A DNA stretch of 64,000 nt from Periplaneta americana (GCF_040183065.1 NC_091125.1:117341121-117405120); one strand, 5' to 3'; shown: positions 11,605-24,244, counted from the first letter of the stretch. Notes: generated from the letters alone by a model not told the origin. Numbers and translations are program-made.

Positions 11605-11960
11605 TAAAGGCCCAGATTGCGAAATACGTAGTATACAATGTGCATCAGTTCATTAAAAAAGCAGAAAGAAGAACACAAGATGGACGTTAATGTTGCACGT
11701 GTAACAAGTGAAGCCACTGGAGTTTCAAAAAAAGTGATGAGCACAATTATGAAGGAAGAGATAGAGAGTTTAGAAAAGGAATCTCTGTCTTCCTCTACAC
11801 CCAATAGAAAAAAGTGGGAAAGGAAGAAAAGAGTAGAAGTGGGAAATTTTACAGCCTAATGCCATAAGACAAAAAATTCGTACATTTTATGCTGTGGAAA
11901 AAGAATGTCCTGTAGTTGAAAACTGTTAGCAGCTTTGAAGGAAGATCAGGCTATTGACTG
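11605..11960 (+). pseudogene. N-terminal HTH fragment of an insect DDE-transposase-like protein
   Basis: The open frame 11638-11857 contains TSEATGVSKKVMSTIMKE, a helix-turn-helix-like segment found in a repetitive insect protein family of Tc1/mariner character. KKWERKKRVEVGNF follows, and after a frameshift come IRQKIRTFYAVEKECP and KLLAALKE. That order (HTH, basic linker, second helical block with a P-x-x-x-KLL) supports one ancestral protein. The start has also shifted frame: YNVHQFIKK reads in another frame before 11660. No catalytic domain follows. Confidence 0.55.
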
Positions 11961-12410
11961 CATATGAGAATTTCTATGTCAGACATTGATCCATCCACCT
12001 GTAATAATTATATATTACTGTAGTTTATTTGTATTTCCAGTAACGGAATAAATGGAATAGATTTACTTTTGTTATTTTATAAACTTCAAAAAATACGTAA
12101 AATATCTTAGTTTAGTTATATTACAACATGACTTCTGTTTTAGTTTTTACATCCCATTTGTAAAACATTTGCAGAAAAAATTAGTATTATTAAATCAGGA
12201 ACATTTAAGATACAAGTTGTCTTGAATTTTACGACAAATTAAATTTACTGTAGCTCTGTTATTAAAATGAAAATTCTTGAATATGAAGTCTCGGGTGATG
12301 AAGCAGTTACCATGCTCGTATGCTTGTCATTGACTCTGAGGTTTATTTCAAACATGGTCGAAAGAAATGCATTTTAAAAAGACATTGATTCACTGTGTGG
12401 GGTTTTTAGT
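11961..12410. other. No gene seen
   Basis: AT-rich spacer between the HTH fragment and SINE-B. I see no repeat or exon. Confidence 0.5.
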
Positions 12411-12653
12411 GAGTTATTTTACGACGTTTCTTCAACTGCTGTTGTTATCTAGTGTCTGAATGATATGAAGGTGATAATGCCAGAAAAATAAGTCCAAGGT
12501 CCAGCGCCGAAAGTTACCCAGCATTTGCTCTTAATGGGTTGAGGGAAAACCCTGGGAAAAACTCAACCATGTAACTTGTCCCAACTGGGATTTGAACCCG
12601 GGCCTGGTCATTTCACGGTCAGGCATGCTAACCGTTACTCCATAGCAGTGGAC
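12411..12653 (-). repeat. SINE-B, tRNA-derived, full length
   Basis: On minus, GGAGTAACGGTTAGCATGCC supplies the A-box region and GGGTTCAAATCCCAG the B box. The body contains GGGTTTTCCCTCAACCCATT and GCTGGGTAACTTTCGGCGC, and the tail GTCGTAAAATAAC lies at 12411-12425. The same order is seen at 40205, 47159, 47685 and 62262. Confidence 0.92.
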
Positions 12654-12810
12654 TTCAATGTGTGCAAGAAAATCCTGCCCAAGAATGAAAGTGTTTCCGC
12701 AAAATTTACTGGCCATTTCTCTTCCATGTTACAAATTGATAATAATTATTTCACCAAATAGCGCATATTTGCAATATTGGTCCAATGGTGCTTCAGTTTT
12801 AACCTGTTGT

Positions 12811-13006
12811 TTATTGGTTACCGGTATTTAATTATGCTGTATCAATGACTGGATTATTTAGCATCGATGGGATTGGTGATAGCGAGATGGTATTTGGCGA
12901 GATCAGACAGAGGATTCGCCAGAGATTACCTGACATTCGCCTTACGGTTAGGGAAAACCTCGTTAAAACCCAACCAAGCACAAGCGGGAATCGAATTTAT
13001 GCCCGA
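12811..13006 (-). repeat. SINE-C, head-truncated
   Basis: On minus it has a GGGTTTTAACGAGG / CCCTAACCGTAAGG hairpin-like core, then CGAATCCTCTGTCTGATCTC, CCATCTCGCTATCACC and CATCGATGCTAAATAATCC, matching the SINE-C body at 42129-42387. Only the B-box part of the tRNA-like head remains near 12985-13000. Confidence 0.85.
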
Positions 13007-14455
13007 AAGTTAGTTAATTGATTTCCAATGCTCCTAAATATGGTCATCATGTAGGACAACTGTTGAACAGATCCTTTTTGTCAAATTTACAATCTCATAC
13101 CAGGATAACCGACTGTGTGCCAGTGCGTCTAATTCACTAATTCATTCAATTCCTGCCTGGTTCGGTTTTATACTCGTAATTTAAGAAATTATAGTTGATA
13201 TTAACAGTGACGCAACAACGTAATTTGTTTGGGAGGGGGTAAGAATTTTGCCCTACAATTCTCATGACAAGTCTCAACATAATTGTGAGACTCTGCACTC
13301 GCTATGTATATATGTTCACTTGAAGGAAATGAATGAAGAGTCTGTTCGTTTTTTATAACTGAGCCCTTTCATGAATAAATTCTGTGAACCACCACTGGTA
13401 GAGATACTACCTGACGTGCATGTGCAAGGCGCAGAAATTAAAAATGAATGTTAAAGTTGAGACCATTCGACATGAATCAACAACTAAATTGTCAAATGCT
13501 CAACATCGTAAATCAACCAGAGAAATAGTTCGAGAAATTCGCACATACTGAAGTTTCAATTATTGAAACAAATCCAACATTTGAAAATGTCGAAGGGAAA
13601 GCCAAGTTGAAGGAAAACTGTATGCACATGTGACAACCACATTTTTACAAGCTGGCCTTTTACCTCGGACTTTTTAGGGATTAGAATTGTTTATTGCACC
13701 GTTGATAAGATTAACCTGTTTGCTCGTGATAACAAATGTTTCGTTACTCAGCACTACATACCTCACTGTCCAGCGCTGCGTGGAAAATAATAAATTTGTC
13801 CCTATTTTAATATCTCTGTTCTCTTGCTGGTATCAAAATTTGAATCATGCCACATTTCGCTTCAATCAATCATTATACGAAGAATAGAGACAGTAATGTG
13901 ATGCTATAGGAAATAGATTCTGAGATATCAGACAACAGGTTGTCTCCTATCAATATCTAGAAGTCAATTTTATTTAAATTATAGCCCTAACTTCACTGGA
14001 AAAATAATATGTTATTTGATAAAGATTGGAGATTTGCTGAAAATCATGTTATGCGATTTTCTTCTCGATTTCTTACTTTTCACATAAAGAAAAAATATGG
14101 CGATGCTGCAAAATGTCTGTTTTGATATCTTCATGAAAATACAAGTTTTCAACATGCCTATTACAAATTCAGTGGCATAAAGTTGATGCAAAGACTAGTT
14201 ACTCATATGTTTTACGCTTTTCACAACATATTGGTTCTTTTGTCTATTGGCAATTTATATTACTGTTTACAATTTATTTTCTTGAATTGTTATTCGGAAG
14301 ATAATGTTGGGCAATCAATGGCGTTTGGTTTTTGTAAACATCGGGAATATGTCGGGCATTCTCGTGTTCAACAAACACCATTCTCTCTTCTTATTCGAAC
14401 ATTGTACAGTTTAAGTAGATACGTGCACATATTTACATATACCTACATATCTTCA
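13007..14455. other. No gene seen
   Basis: Unique-looking sequence. Open frames near 13687 and 14183 lack similarity, codon signal or splice context, so I treat them as chance. Confidence 0.5.
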
Positions 14456-14695
14456 TTGTTCCTGCAATAACTCCTATGTGACATATTTATAGATTTTCAG
14501 ATTTTTGCTCTATTAAATAACTTAAATAGTGATACAGCAAATAATAAAATGTCCTATATGTAATTATATTTCTTTGTTTCGAAAATGTAAGAATTCACAG
14601 TCTCCTATGTACTGCTGCTATAGAATGAATAAATGTGTTTTTTCTTCCTACTGAAAAATTTTATATTTTGCACATAGGAGTTATTGCAGGAACAA
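14456..14695. mobile_element. Short TIR element, 25-bp inverted ends
   Basis: The left arm 14456-14480 (starting TTGTTCCTGCAATAACTCC) is the exact reverse complement of 14671-14695. The 190 bp between the arms has no coding sequence, as in a MITE. The target duplication is unclear, so the superfamily is open. Confidence 0.75.
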
Positions 14696-15132
14696 CAACG
14701 ATATTGTATTATAAAAAATACTAATCCTGTAACAATGAGGCACTCTTTACTAAACTTAGTAACTATTGGGTTGTCAGTGAAGCCTGGGAACTTTTGGAAC
14801 TTCGACAAAATACGAAACGAGAAGAAGAAATAATTTTGCATATAATTTTTTTTTTCGAAACGTGGAGATACTGCCTAACTCATTTCAATTATCTACTCAT
14901 GCCTTCTTCTTTTCTAATGACATCAGGCTGATGTAATTTTAACCATTCTCCTTCGAGTATCCCAACACATTGCTGTTACATCTCTGTTTACATTATTCAT
15001 TGACTGGAGTATTTCGAATCCATTATAGAATTTGACAGTGTGCATAAGGTGCAGTTGTCAAAAATAACATTTTGAATCTATGTAAGTGCTTTGCTAATAA
15101 TCGTGCTCTGTCTTGAGTAGAAAAGCTGCTAC

Positions 15133-15314
15133 CACAGTCTAGTGTATACAGTCACGAAGCTTGAGTTGTGAGGGTGCTAGGAACAATAGACTGTGCCGGT
15201 ACTATTTCGCATTGTCTGTAATGAGGCGATAGTAGCGATCCTAGTGGTTAGAAACTATCTATGGATGCATATTTACTACGTATTGAGCTTTGTGACTGTA
15301 TATCCTAGACTGTG
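15133..15314 (-). mobile_element. 182-bp MITE family 'M7', copy 1 (reverse orientation)
   Basis: Ends are CACAGTCTAGTGTATACAGT and its approximate complement ending TAGACTGTG. CTGCTAC occurs immediately outside both ends (15126-15132 and 15315-15321), a 7-bp target duplication. The interior matches copies at 20247-20428 and 30987-31170 in the opposite orientation. Confidence 0.9.
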
Positions 15315-15481
15315 CTGCTACTGTTTTTTTTCTCCTGATTTCTCTCCAATTTTTTTTGTGCTATTTCAGTTTGTTGTTTACTTTTTCGATCAGGCGTTGT
15401 TTTGACTGTTTCTTTTGTGGGGATAAATGTAGGCTGTTGTTTTTCTCTGTTATATCTTTAGGGGTTGAAATGGATTTTTTC

Positions 15482-16774
15482 CAGTGGCGGCTCCTACGTA
15501 TTTCTTAAGAGGAGGAAAGAAGGTAACAGGACGAAATGACACTTTCTTGAATGAAACATGCTACAAATTAGCCAACATGCATACATGTAAGACCAGGTAG
15601 TGTTGGGGTTGGTCTTCCCTTCTGTATAGCAATAATCTGTTCTTGTAAACTGAGTTTCCTAATTTTCCAAAATATATTATGTTTTCACTTCCATTCATTG
15701 TTGAATAATTGCACAAATTAACAATTACAAGGAAATTCACCTCGCAGCATTTTTCGAGCACACTACAGCATCACAGTGTTGGAAAAGACTATAGCTACTA
15801 ACACGTAACCGGAACCGCGGAAATGGGAATGGGAAATAATCTGAGGAAAGCAAGAACACTGCACCCACCCACGTTGTCTGTGTTGCCACATGTACATTTT
15901 AAAAGTTCAGTATCACATGCTTTTGAAGAATATCAGTTCTTGTCAAGTCATATTACCATTATTGTTCAACGTTGCCGGTGGCTAATTAATTTTTTATGTT
16001 AAAAATAATGTAGTTTGGAGTACCTACTTTCAATTTCAAATATATTTGTACAAAACTGACATCTTGGCTGTTGCCCTGTCTAATACGCAATGAATGGAAG
16101 TGAATTTCAGGGGCCAAAAAGATCTGCGATACTAACATAGAACTACTTCCAATTTGTTTTATATAAACCCGACTTTAACTTTCAAATATCCTTGAAAGTT
16201 TCAAACATGAATAGTAGCTTATATAAAGTGCAATGAATAATATTTTTGATTTATAATTTAAAAAAAAAAAGTTTATTTGGAGTCTTCATAGCGTTGCGTT
16301 AAAACTGTTTTTATTGTGCCTCCTTCTAGATGTGTTATAGTCTGGTTGAATGCAAGATCGTTAGATGGCAGCGGTAGCGAGCTTGCTGCACGACCAGTCG
16401 GTTTCTATTTTCCGCCCATGCGCTGATTCAGAGGAGGATCTCCTCCCTCTCCGTTCATTTACTCGCTTTAAAACTCTGCTTCTTTCTCTGTCCACTAGCG
16501 CGCTGTTGTCTATGTGTGCTAACTGCAGTAAAGGAGGAATGGATTGACTTTCCTCCACACAAACAATCTCGAATCTTTCTCACAGTTTTCTAGCAGCACA
16601 TGAGCGCGCATCGTTTAAAACTCCATCAACCGAGGTTTTCTTATACTGTGAACTTAAAAATTATCGAATCTTCCTTGAATTTCAAGGCACATATTTTATT
16701 TGGTATTTACTTTCAAAAGAAGAAAAATGTGAGGAGGACGTCCCTCCCTTCCCTCCCCCGAGGAACCGCCACTG
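15482..16774. mobile_element. Non-autonomous hAT element, 1.3 kb
   Basis: The left terminus CAGTGGCGGCTCCT and the right terminus AGGAACCGCCACTG are inverted and have the CAGTGGCGG form common in hAT elements. Flanks ATTTTTTC (15474-15481) and ACTTTTTC (16775-16782) form an 8-bp target duplication with one mismatch. GAGG/CCTCC words recur next to both ends and near 16430-16450 and 16530-16555. No transposase can be read inside. Open frames at 15561-15761 and 16361-16558 show nothing recognisable. Confidence 0.82.
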
Positions 16775-16782
16775 ACTTTTTC

Positions 16783-18075
16783 ACAAACCGAAACATTGTT
16801 ATTTTCATGGTCACGATGATGTTGATGACAGCGACGGAATTAATGACCAGTGAGATGATGCCGAGTATTAGCTTTATATACTGGTGAACCGTAAGTAATG
16901 TAATTCGTTATTTGAAGGGTTATTCTTTGAGATATTTTAAACAAAAAGTATAATACAATTTTGCCGTTTTTGCTTCCTTTTTGAGATAAAATTTATTGTG
17001 TTTTGGGAAAGCCATTGATTGCATTTCTAGTATGTCCGGTCAGTTTAAGAGAACAGTGTATTAAGATAAATAATTTGAAGAATTTTAGTTTCCTCTCTTA
17101 AATGTGCCGAAATTTGATCCGAACAAAATGTAACATTGAAAAATTCCTTTGCAGAAGGAAAAGTTACAGTTAGGCTATAGTAGTAATGGAAATTTCTATA
17201 CCGTACCATCTTCCCCAAATCTTTCTTGATCTATCGATTATCATGCTTATCAACAGATCCAAAGTTCGCAGGTTCGAGGCGATAAATTTTTATAGGTGCG
17301 ATAAAATCCTTAGTGTAGGTTTTCCTCTTTCGGATAATAATAGCTTAATGGCAGATGGCCCGTGTTGTACATTGACAGCATGCAAGAGGAACATGACTCA
17401 AACTCGTCCCACCAAGTTCGCACTTGGTGAAGAAAGTAGTCTATCTGCGAGCCTACGCCTCGATTAAGACTAGAGATGATCTACAGTACATCTAGCGAGG
17501 CCGCAGAGGTCTATAGAAAACTATTAAGCGATCTGAAAAGATAACATTACATAGTATTTGGATTTAAGTTTGTTCATTCTTTCCGGGAGACCATATTCTT
17601 GTGATGCTTCTCCCTTTATGTGTTAGCTATTAGGTTACGTTCATTTTCGACATTTCCCCTTCAGGATTTTCTAGAGTTCCTTCAGTGGAATAGCGAAACT
17701 CGGAGTGAGAAAAGTGGCCAACAGGCTTGGAGTTCACATATTCAGTTTTTCTTAGCCCCGAACTCTCTTGCAAGGACGTGTTTTCTCGTACATATTAATG
17801 TCCTCCCATTTCTCCTATAATTCATTCAAACAACTTTTTGTGCAGCATGTAACCACAGAAATTTCTGGAGCTTTCGTCGATGTATGAGTATTTGGATATG
17901 GCACCATACACTCAAATAAGAATAAAATCTTAGGAGAAAAGAGATCCATTGACTTCGACATATGTTGATTACGTCGTAAAATGCATAATATAGCTAAGCT
18001 TCATCAAGCCGATAAAGAGAAACTGACCATCAAAAAGCGATGTGATGTAAGTTAATAAGTAAGATTGCTATAGAA
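16783..18075. other. No clear gene; one B-box-like spot
   Basis: A tRNA-like B box (GCAGGTTCGAGGC) lies near 17267-17279 inside a chance open frame (17186-17467) and may mark an old SINE. No exon seen. Confidence 0.4.
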
Positions 18076-18078
18076 TAA

Positions 18079-18260
18079 AGGCTGGTTCACAATAAACCGG
18101 GAACGGAAAAGACAACGAGAACGGAAATGTTAAAATACATGTATTTGAATACGATCATTCACAATAGTTAATTGTGAATGCCCACATTTAAATACATTTA
18201 TTTTAACAACATTTCTGTTCTCGTTCTCGTTTCTGTTCTCGGTTTATTGTGAACCAGCCT
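18079..18260. mobile_element. Palindromic MITE, TAA target duplication
   Basis: AGGCTGGTTCACAATAAACC at the left is matched by GGTTTATTGTGAACCAGCCT at the right. Pairing continues inward through ACGAGAACG..CGTTCTCG and ATTCACAATAGTTAATTGTG near the centre, so the whole 182 bp can fold into one hairpin. TAA lies directly outside both ends (18076-18078, 18261-18263), as in PIF/Harbinger-type insertions. That assignment is inference. Confidence 0.88.
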
Positions 18261-18871
18261 TAACTTTCTCGCTACTGAAGTCCAGAATTAGATCCGCGGC
18301 AGCTCCTTCGAGATTTGAGGTGTATAAAGAAACTGTTGGCAAGTTGTGTTGGAAGAAGCTTGTTTTCCCTGCCATTATTACTCTACTATTCTTTTATTTT
18401 AATCGTGTTATCGGCTCATATTCCTTAAATGTTATGTAAGAGTTGTGCAGCGATTGAAGTGAATATAAATGTGACGTTCAGATACTGCAGATCATTTAAC
18501 TTGGGTTGTAAGTCTGCCATGAAATTACTTTGCATTAATGTTATGTCTGTTTATTACGATTAATATGAACATTTTAATATTGTTAGTTTCTCGGAAAAGT
18601 AATCGTAACAACACTTTCACAATCGAGAAGAAACAATGGCAGCTTATTCTGGAATAGTTTGGATTGTCAGTTTGCCATTTTTTTTTAATATAGAGAACAT
18701 AGTGCATAATACGTATGAAAAGATACAGGACTGATATTTTCCTGAATAGGTAAGTTGCACCAATATAGGCCAATTACCAAAGTAGTTTGTATGAAGCCTC
18801 GTGTCCAAGTTTCTCCGGTATTGGCTAGTAGTTGGAGAGTATGAACGTGTGTGCGTGCCATTTCAATTCAC

Positions 18872-19460
18872 GATGGAACAAAGAGTGTGTGTCAAATTTT
18901 GTTTCAAGCTACGCAGAAATGCAAAGGAAACCTACGAAATTATTAAATCAGCGTGCAGGAAGGACATCATGTGCAGTACCCTTCAACTGATAAAAGCATT
19001 TTAAGGACCAAACGATGATCATCGAAACGGTGAACAAAAATCAAGAGTGAAGACAATTCTCATCGTAGCCTTCAATTCCCGAAGCCTAATTCACCGCGAA
19101 TTTGAGCCGCTAGGCCAAACTGAATTTGATTTTTATTAAGAGGGTTTGAAACAAATGGGATTTGTGAGGTAGGCCTACGATTTGAACTCTTCTCAAATGT
19201 TTATCTCCTGCACACAACCACTGTTATCTCGCAGTTCTTGGCAAACAACAGATCACAGTGATCCATCACGTCGGATTCACATGGCCTGGCTCCGACATAC
19301 TTTTTTATTTTCCAAAATAAAATTGTGCCTAAAAAGTTTTTAATCGGTGTACCAGCGATCAAAGAGAATGTAACGTGCCAGCTAAAGGCGATTCCGAAAA
19401 AGAAGTTATACCAAGACGAATTCGTCCTGTTCATACTGCCGAATGTATCGATACGGGAGG
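18872..19460 (+). pseudogene. mariner transposase relic with internal deletion
   Basis: The start MEQRVCVKFCFKLRRNAKET, then YEIIKSA, matches the N-terminal HTH of mariner transposases. A stop follows at about 19002. The sequence then jumps to KSRVKTILIVAFNSRSLIH and FEPLGQT, which in mariner lies beyond the first catalytic Asp, so roughly the middle of the gene is deleted. Further on, FLANN, LAPTYFF and IKENVTCQLKAIPKK in shifted frames mark the C-terminal third. The PPYSPDLAP-type box is scrambled. Dead copy. Confidence 0.82.
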
Positions 19461-19625
19461 GAATTATTATATTAATAAAAGCTGGTTATCTGAATTTGTC
19501 GGATTTTTGTATAACTTTACGAAGAACGTTTAAGTAGGCACATACTCGGAAAAAAAATATATGTTACAATTTTTGTATAGCGGGAGAGTTTCGATGCAAC
19601 CCGCAACATATCTTTGCTTCTTAGC

Positions 19626-19850
19626 GTCGCCCTTGGTAGCGTAGTTGGTATAGCGCTGGCCTTCTATGTTCGAGGTTGCGGGTTCGATCCCGACCGAGTT
19701 CGATGGCGTTTAAGTGTGTTTAAATGCGACAGGCTCATGCCAGTAGATTTATTGGCATGTAAAAGAACTCCTGCGGGACAAAATTCCGGCACTCCGGCGA
19801 CGCTGATATAACCTCGGCAGTTGCGAGCGTCGTTAAATAAACTATAATTT
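19626..19850 (+). repeat. SINE-A, full length
   Basis: Starts GTCGCCCTTGGTAGCGTAGT, B box GGTTCGATCCC near 19680-19691, and tail GTTAAATAAACTATAATTT. TTGCTTCTTAGC before and TTGCCTCTTAGC after form a target duplication with one mismatch. Confidence 0.95.
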
Positions 19851-20246
19851 AAAATGTTTTGCCTCTTAGCGGTAGCAGGACGATGTAACTCGCAACATAA
19901 CATAAATTATACAAATAAAATAACTCTTAACAATATAACGTGCATAATGATGTTGAGACGTCTTCATCTCACACAAAGCATATTGGGTACGTCTACCGAG
20001 TCACATGTTGAAGGTGATTAGGGATTTTACCAACATGGTGCAGTGGAAGCGAGAACTAAACAAAGGCTGGATATTAATTAGTACCGTATATAATAATTTA
20101 TAATTGAATATTAAATACAAACAAGTATAAATGTAATGTATAATAATGTAACAGTAATAACTAAGCAAACAATAGTAAGGAAAAATAAATATAGCCTAAA
20201 TAATAACGGCTGATGTGCACAGAACTTTCCTGAAGCTGTATTCAAC

Positions 20247-20428
20247 CACAGTCTAGTAAATACAGTCACGAAGCTCAGTACGTAGTAAATATGCAAATAT
20301 TAGATAGTTGCTCATCACTAGAATCGCTAATATCGCCTCAGTACAGGCAATGCAAAATAGTACCGGCACAGTTTATTGTTTCTAGCACCCTCAAAACTCA
20401 AGCTTCGTGACTATATAGTAGACTGTGA
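20247..20428 (+). mobile_element. 182-bp MITE 'M7', copy 2
   Basis: Ends CACAGTCTAGTAAATACAGT and TAGTAGACTGTG are inverted. ATTCAAC flanks both sides exactly (20240-20246 and 20429-20435). The interior AGTACCGGCACAGT and TTCTAGCACCCTCA match copies 1 and 3. Same length as copy 1. Confidence 0.92.
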
Positions 20429-20435
20429 TTCAACT

Positions 20436-23400
20436 GTGTCACATACAAATACAAAATCTACTATCTGCTTATGATCAAGAAAAGGTATATAACCCTGTAC
20501 AGTATTACAGTACTTTAGATATTAAATAGGTAAACAAGAGGAGGAGTGTTCCTGTTAAATAGTACCAATGTCTATATATTACCACTAGACGAATATCAAG
20601 CTACGATACCCCATACTTATGTTCCGGAACATTCGAAGTGACCAACTCGCTTCTCCCTTCCTAGTAGTATCTCCCCTTGCTGTCGAACTTGTCGTCTTTT
20701 GAATATATTTTCTTTGAATTGCTGATATAAAAATGAGATATTCACAAAAATGAAAGTAAATATTTTCGAATACTGTTCTAAAATCATAATACGCAGCCAT
20801 ACTGGGCGTCATACATTTTCTCAGGGCTATATAATACAGCACTCAAAATTCTCCAACACTCTACTGTTTCCTGCGGTAGACAAATATTATGGAATGAACA
20901 CTACGAATGTCTCCAATGGATCTGGTAACCTTACTCGGTACCAAAATTATTTTACCTCAACTACCTTCAGTCGAAGGCGCTATGAGTTGTTTGTCAAATA
21001 CCAACGATAGCGACTGCACGTTTGGTATGCCATCGACATTTTGACCTCATTCACTGGCGAGGATTTCGGAAGGTTGATGAGCCTTGTTGCATGTGACACC
21101 AACTAACGTGGAACCAGCCAAATGAATTCATGACAAAACCAAGGCTCGAATCCCTACGCCAAATATTTATTCATAAGCAAGAAATCCTGTTTTAATGACC
21201 GTGGTTCCCATTGTATGTTAAGGACATTTATTTCAAGTTCAATGTTTATTATGCAAGAATTGTCAGGTTTCAAGTTTGACAACATGGCTGGCCTTCCCTT
21301 GTACGCCAAACAATCATGTGTCATTATATTCTTAGCCATGTGATCATATTATGATGCTATTTCATGTATTACCCGTCCAAAGCGAATGAGATCTGGGAGA
21401 TGAGCGCGCAACTTGTTCTGTTTACGAACTATGCCTCCTGCAGGCGGTACAGTCATGCTATAGAGGCAACTGAACTACCAGATACTAACGCAACGTCATA
21501 TGATGCGATCACGCGACGTATTTACCTGGATTTCATGGCATCATTTTTGCTTCGACATAAGGGAAAAATCTTGTAACATTACATAAATAAATACAATTAA
21601 AAAGTTAATCATTATTAATGATATACTTAGTTTTACAGATAATTTTACTTATTTGTTATAAATAATATATTTCACTAAACAGTATATATAGCGTTCCGCC
21701 GGTGCATTTATAAGCTTACTCGTAACACAAAAAGAGTATAACTGCCATAATCAATATTATACAGGAATTACACTTTGAATGCTTAATATTTTTATATAGG
21801 CACAATAGTTTGTATCACACCCAGAACGAAGATAATTTGAAAGTTTTATTGCAGTAGACAAAAAATAACCCATACGGAATCAGTTGTATAATTTGTAGTA
21901 AATAATAATATCAATCATTAAAATCATGATTTTAATTTGATTCTAATCTGTAGAGCGAGTCAGTTTGCCTATTTTATATTAAAAATATAAATACAGAAAA
22001 TACTCCTATTAAAAACATTTTTCTACCTTTATTGCTTTTGTACAAGAAAAACCATTTTCTTTCTACTATAAAACATCTTAATACTTTCAGTAACTCGTTA
22101 ATGCTATTCTTTCATATTCTAGAATGTAACAACAGTGGAAATATAAATCTTACAAGCAAGTGGTTAACATAATATTTTTCCAGTACATCATATAATGATG
22201 ATATTAAGGGTACATATCGACATAAACCGCTAATACCGAAAAAATGTTAGAAAATAAGACTTGAGGCAAATTGACCATTTTACTGTATTATGATTTGCAT
22301 TCCGCCCGGACACAAATCCGTAATATCAAATTATAACTTAAGATTTCTTTTTAATTGCTTTTCAGAAATTAAAAATTGTAGAAAAGAATTGATTTGAACC
22401 CCATTGACCATGCACCGAAGAATTATGAAAATAAAAAAAATAGATCAAAATTTTACTTTAGATAGGCCTATACGATAATCTTTAGAGCTCCTGCGGCTCG
22501 GTGAAAAATGTAATCAGAGACCTAGGTTTTTTACTGGTTATAATAAAGACTACAAGGCAATTTTGTACATCCTTGCGTTTTGAATTTCGGAATTTTTTTC
22601 GATACGTCCTAGTGTACAGGCCGACTGAGAGGGAACACGAATGTAGTCAAAACCACAGCAGATAAACAGTTTAGTTCGCAGAACCGAATTACCGATACTG
22701 CACTGCATATCACTTTGCGTAACCGGAATTTGCGAGCGGCTTAGCAGAGAGTTGGGCAGCCGCGTTGCAGTTTCTCTACAATAATAAAAAAAGCATACTG
22801 AAAATATATTATTACAAAATAACTTAATATAAAATTAATAAAGAATAATAAAAAGTAAAATGAATAAGAGAATATTCCAAACTACAAAAACACATAGGCC
22901 TATACTTGTTTCTGAGCATCACCATTGTGTTGTACCTGCTGTTGGTGGATGAGTGGCAGTAATTGATGCGTTATTAATATGCATTACGTATACGTATATA
23001 AAAACATTTTATGTTAGAATGCTTGACCGTGTACTTATTACATCCTAGGTTCCTGAGTCATCTTAAATCGATTCATAACTACCTATAGCACCCTCCCCTT
23101 GCTATTTATAAAAAAAAAATGTGCATTCACCTATGGGTGGTATATGGAAACTTTGTGTGTCATATTGTTCCAACAAAGTCTATTACTTCTCTGAGCTTTG
23201 TATTAGGAAGTGATGCAAATTTTAATTAGGTATTGATATAAGGTTTCATTCTGCAATGAAACAGTAGCCTGTTCCAGCAGACAGGAGTCATCACAGGAGG
23301 CTTGGAAGACGTTAAACAGTGAGGTCGCCAGATAATTTTGTACAATAATAATTTATGATGGTTTGAAAACATGTCTTAATTCCAGGAATTTTGAAAGAAA

Positions 23401-23939
23401 ATTACTGTACGTGACATAATAATTCAGTTTGCATTGCCAATATTGTACACAGAAACGAAAAACGTAGGCTACACAAGCGTAAAATTACGAAGTCCTGTTA
23501 TTCACCATTACCAGTATCTTCTTATTTCATAATATATTAGGCATTTATTGTTTGCATAAATCTACATTATTTAAAAACGAAATACAAAACATTTGTATTT
23601 CACAACTTGGATGAAGTGATGAAAGGCATAGACAGTCCTAGGTTTCGTAAATGTTACAACATTTTACTCTAATTTCCTTGTAATACAAAGCAGTTCATTA
23701 TAATAAAAGAAATGGATTAGAACCAGAATATTAAAAACCAATTTTTGTCATTACTAATACTACTGTATTTATGATATTGGCAGCATCTATAGGTTACTAA
23801 GCGTTAACACGACAGTTCTTCAACATTTATTGTATGCACACTTAAATCCTAAGTTTTTATTCCAGTTATTATTGTATTTTTGTTTACCTTGTCTTTTTCG
23901 GTAACCTGTAAATTCAAGAGGTTATTTTATAATAAACTA

Positions 23940-23940
<1 letters not shown>
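20436..23940. other. Long stretch with no recognisable gene
   Basis: About 3.5 kb of AT-rich sequence. The open frames (for example 20750-21010, 21364-21576) have no similarity or splice context. No repeat family shared with the rest of the window was seen. Confidence 0.5.

Positions 23941-23942
<2 letters not shown>

Positions 23943-23993
<51 letters not shown>
23943..23993. repeat. (ATT)n microsatellite
   Basis: About 17 ATT units directly precede the SINE-A target site. Confidence 0.98.
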
Positions 23994-23994
<1 letters not shown>

Positions 23995-24004
23995 CTCTTT
24001 GTAC

Positions 24005-24230
24005 GTCGGCCTCGGTAGCGCAGTTGGTATAGCGCTGGCCTTCTGTGCTCGAGGTTGCGGGTTCGATCTTGGCCCAGGTTGATGGCATTTAAGTGTGCTT
24101 AAATGTGACAGGCTCATATCAGTAGATTTACTGGCATGTAAAAGAACTCCCGCGGGACAAAATTCCGGCACACCGGCGACGCTGATATAATCTCGGCAGC
24201 TGCGAGCGTCGTTAAATAAACCATAATTTA
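24005..24230 (+). repeat. SINE-A, full length, best-preserved copy
   Basis: Intact A box (GGTAGCGCAGTTGGTATAGC) and B box (GGTTCGATCTT, two changes), body and tail. TCTCTTTGTACG occurs at 23994-24005 and 24233-24244, a perfect 11-12-bp target duplication. This copy is therefore probably among the younger ones. Confidence 0.96.
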
Positions 24231-24244
24231 TTTCTCTTTGTACG

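Noticed and set aside
17186-17467. 93-codon open frame
   Set aside because: No domain, and it contains a B-box-like word suggesting an old SINE.
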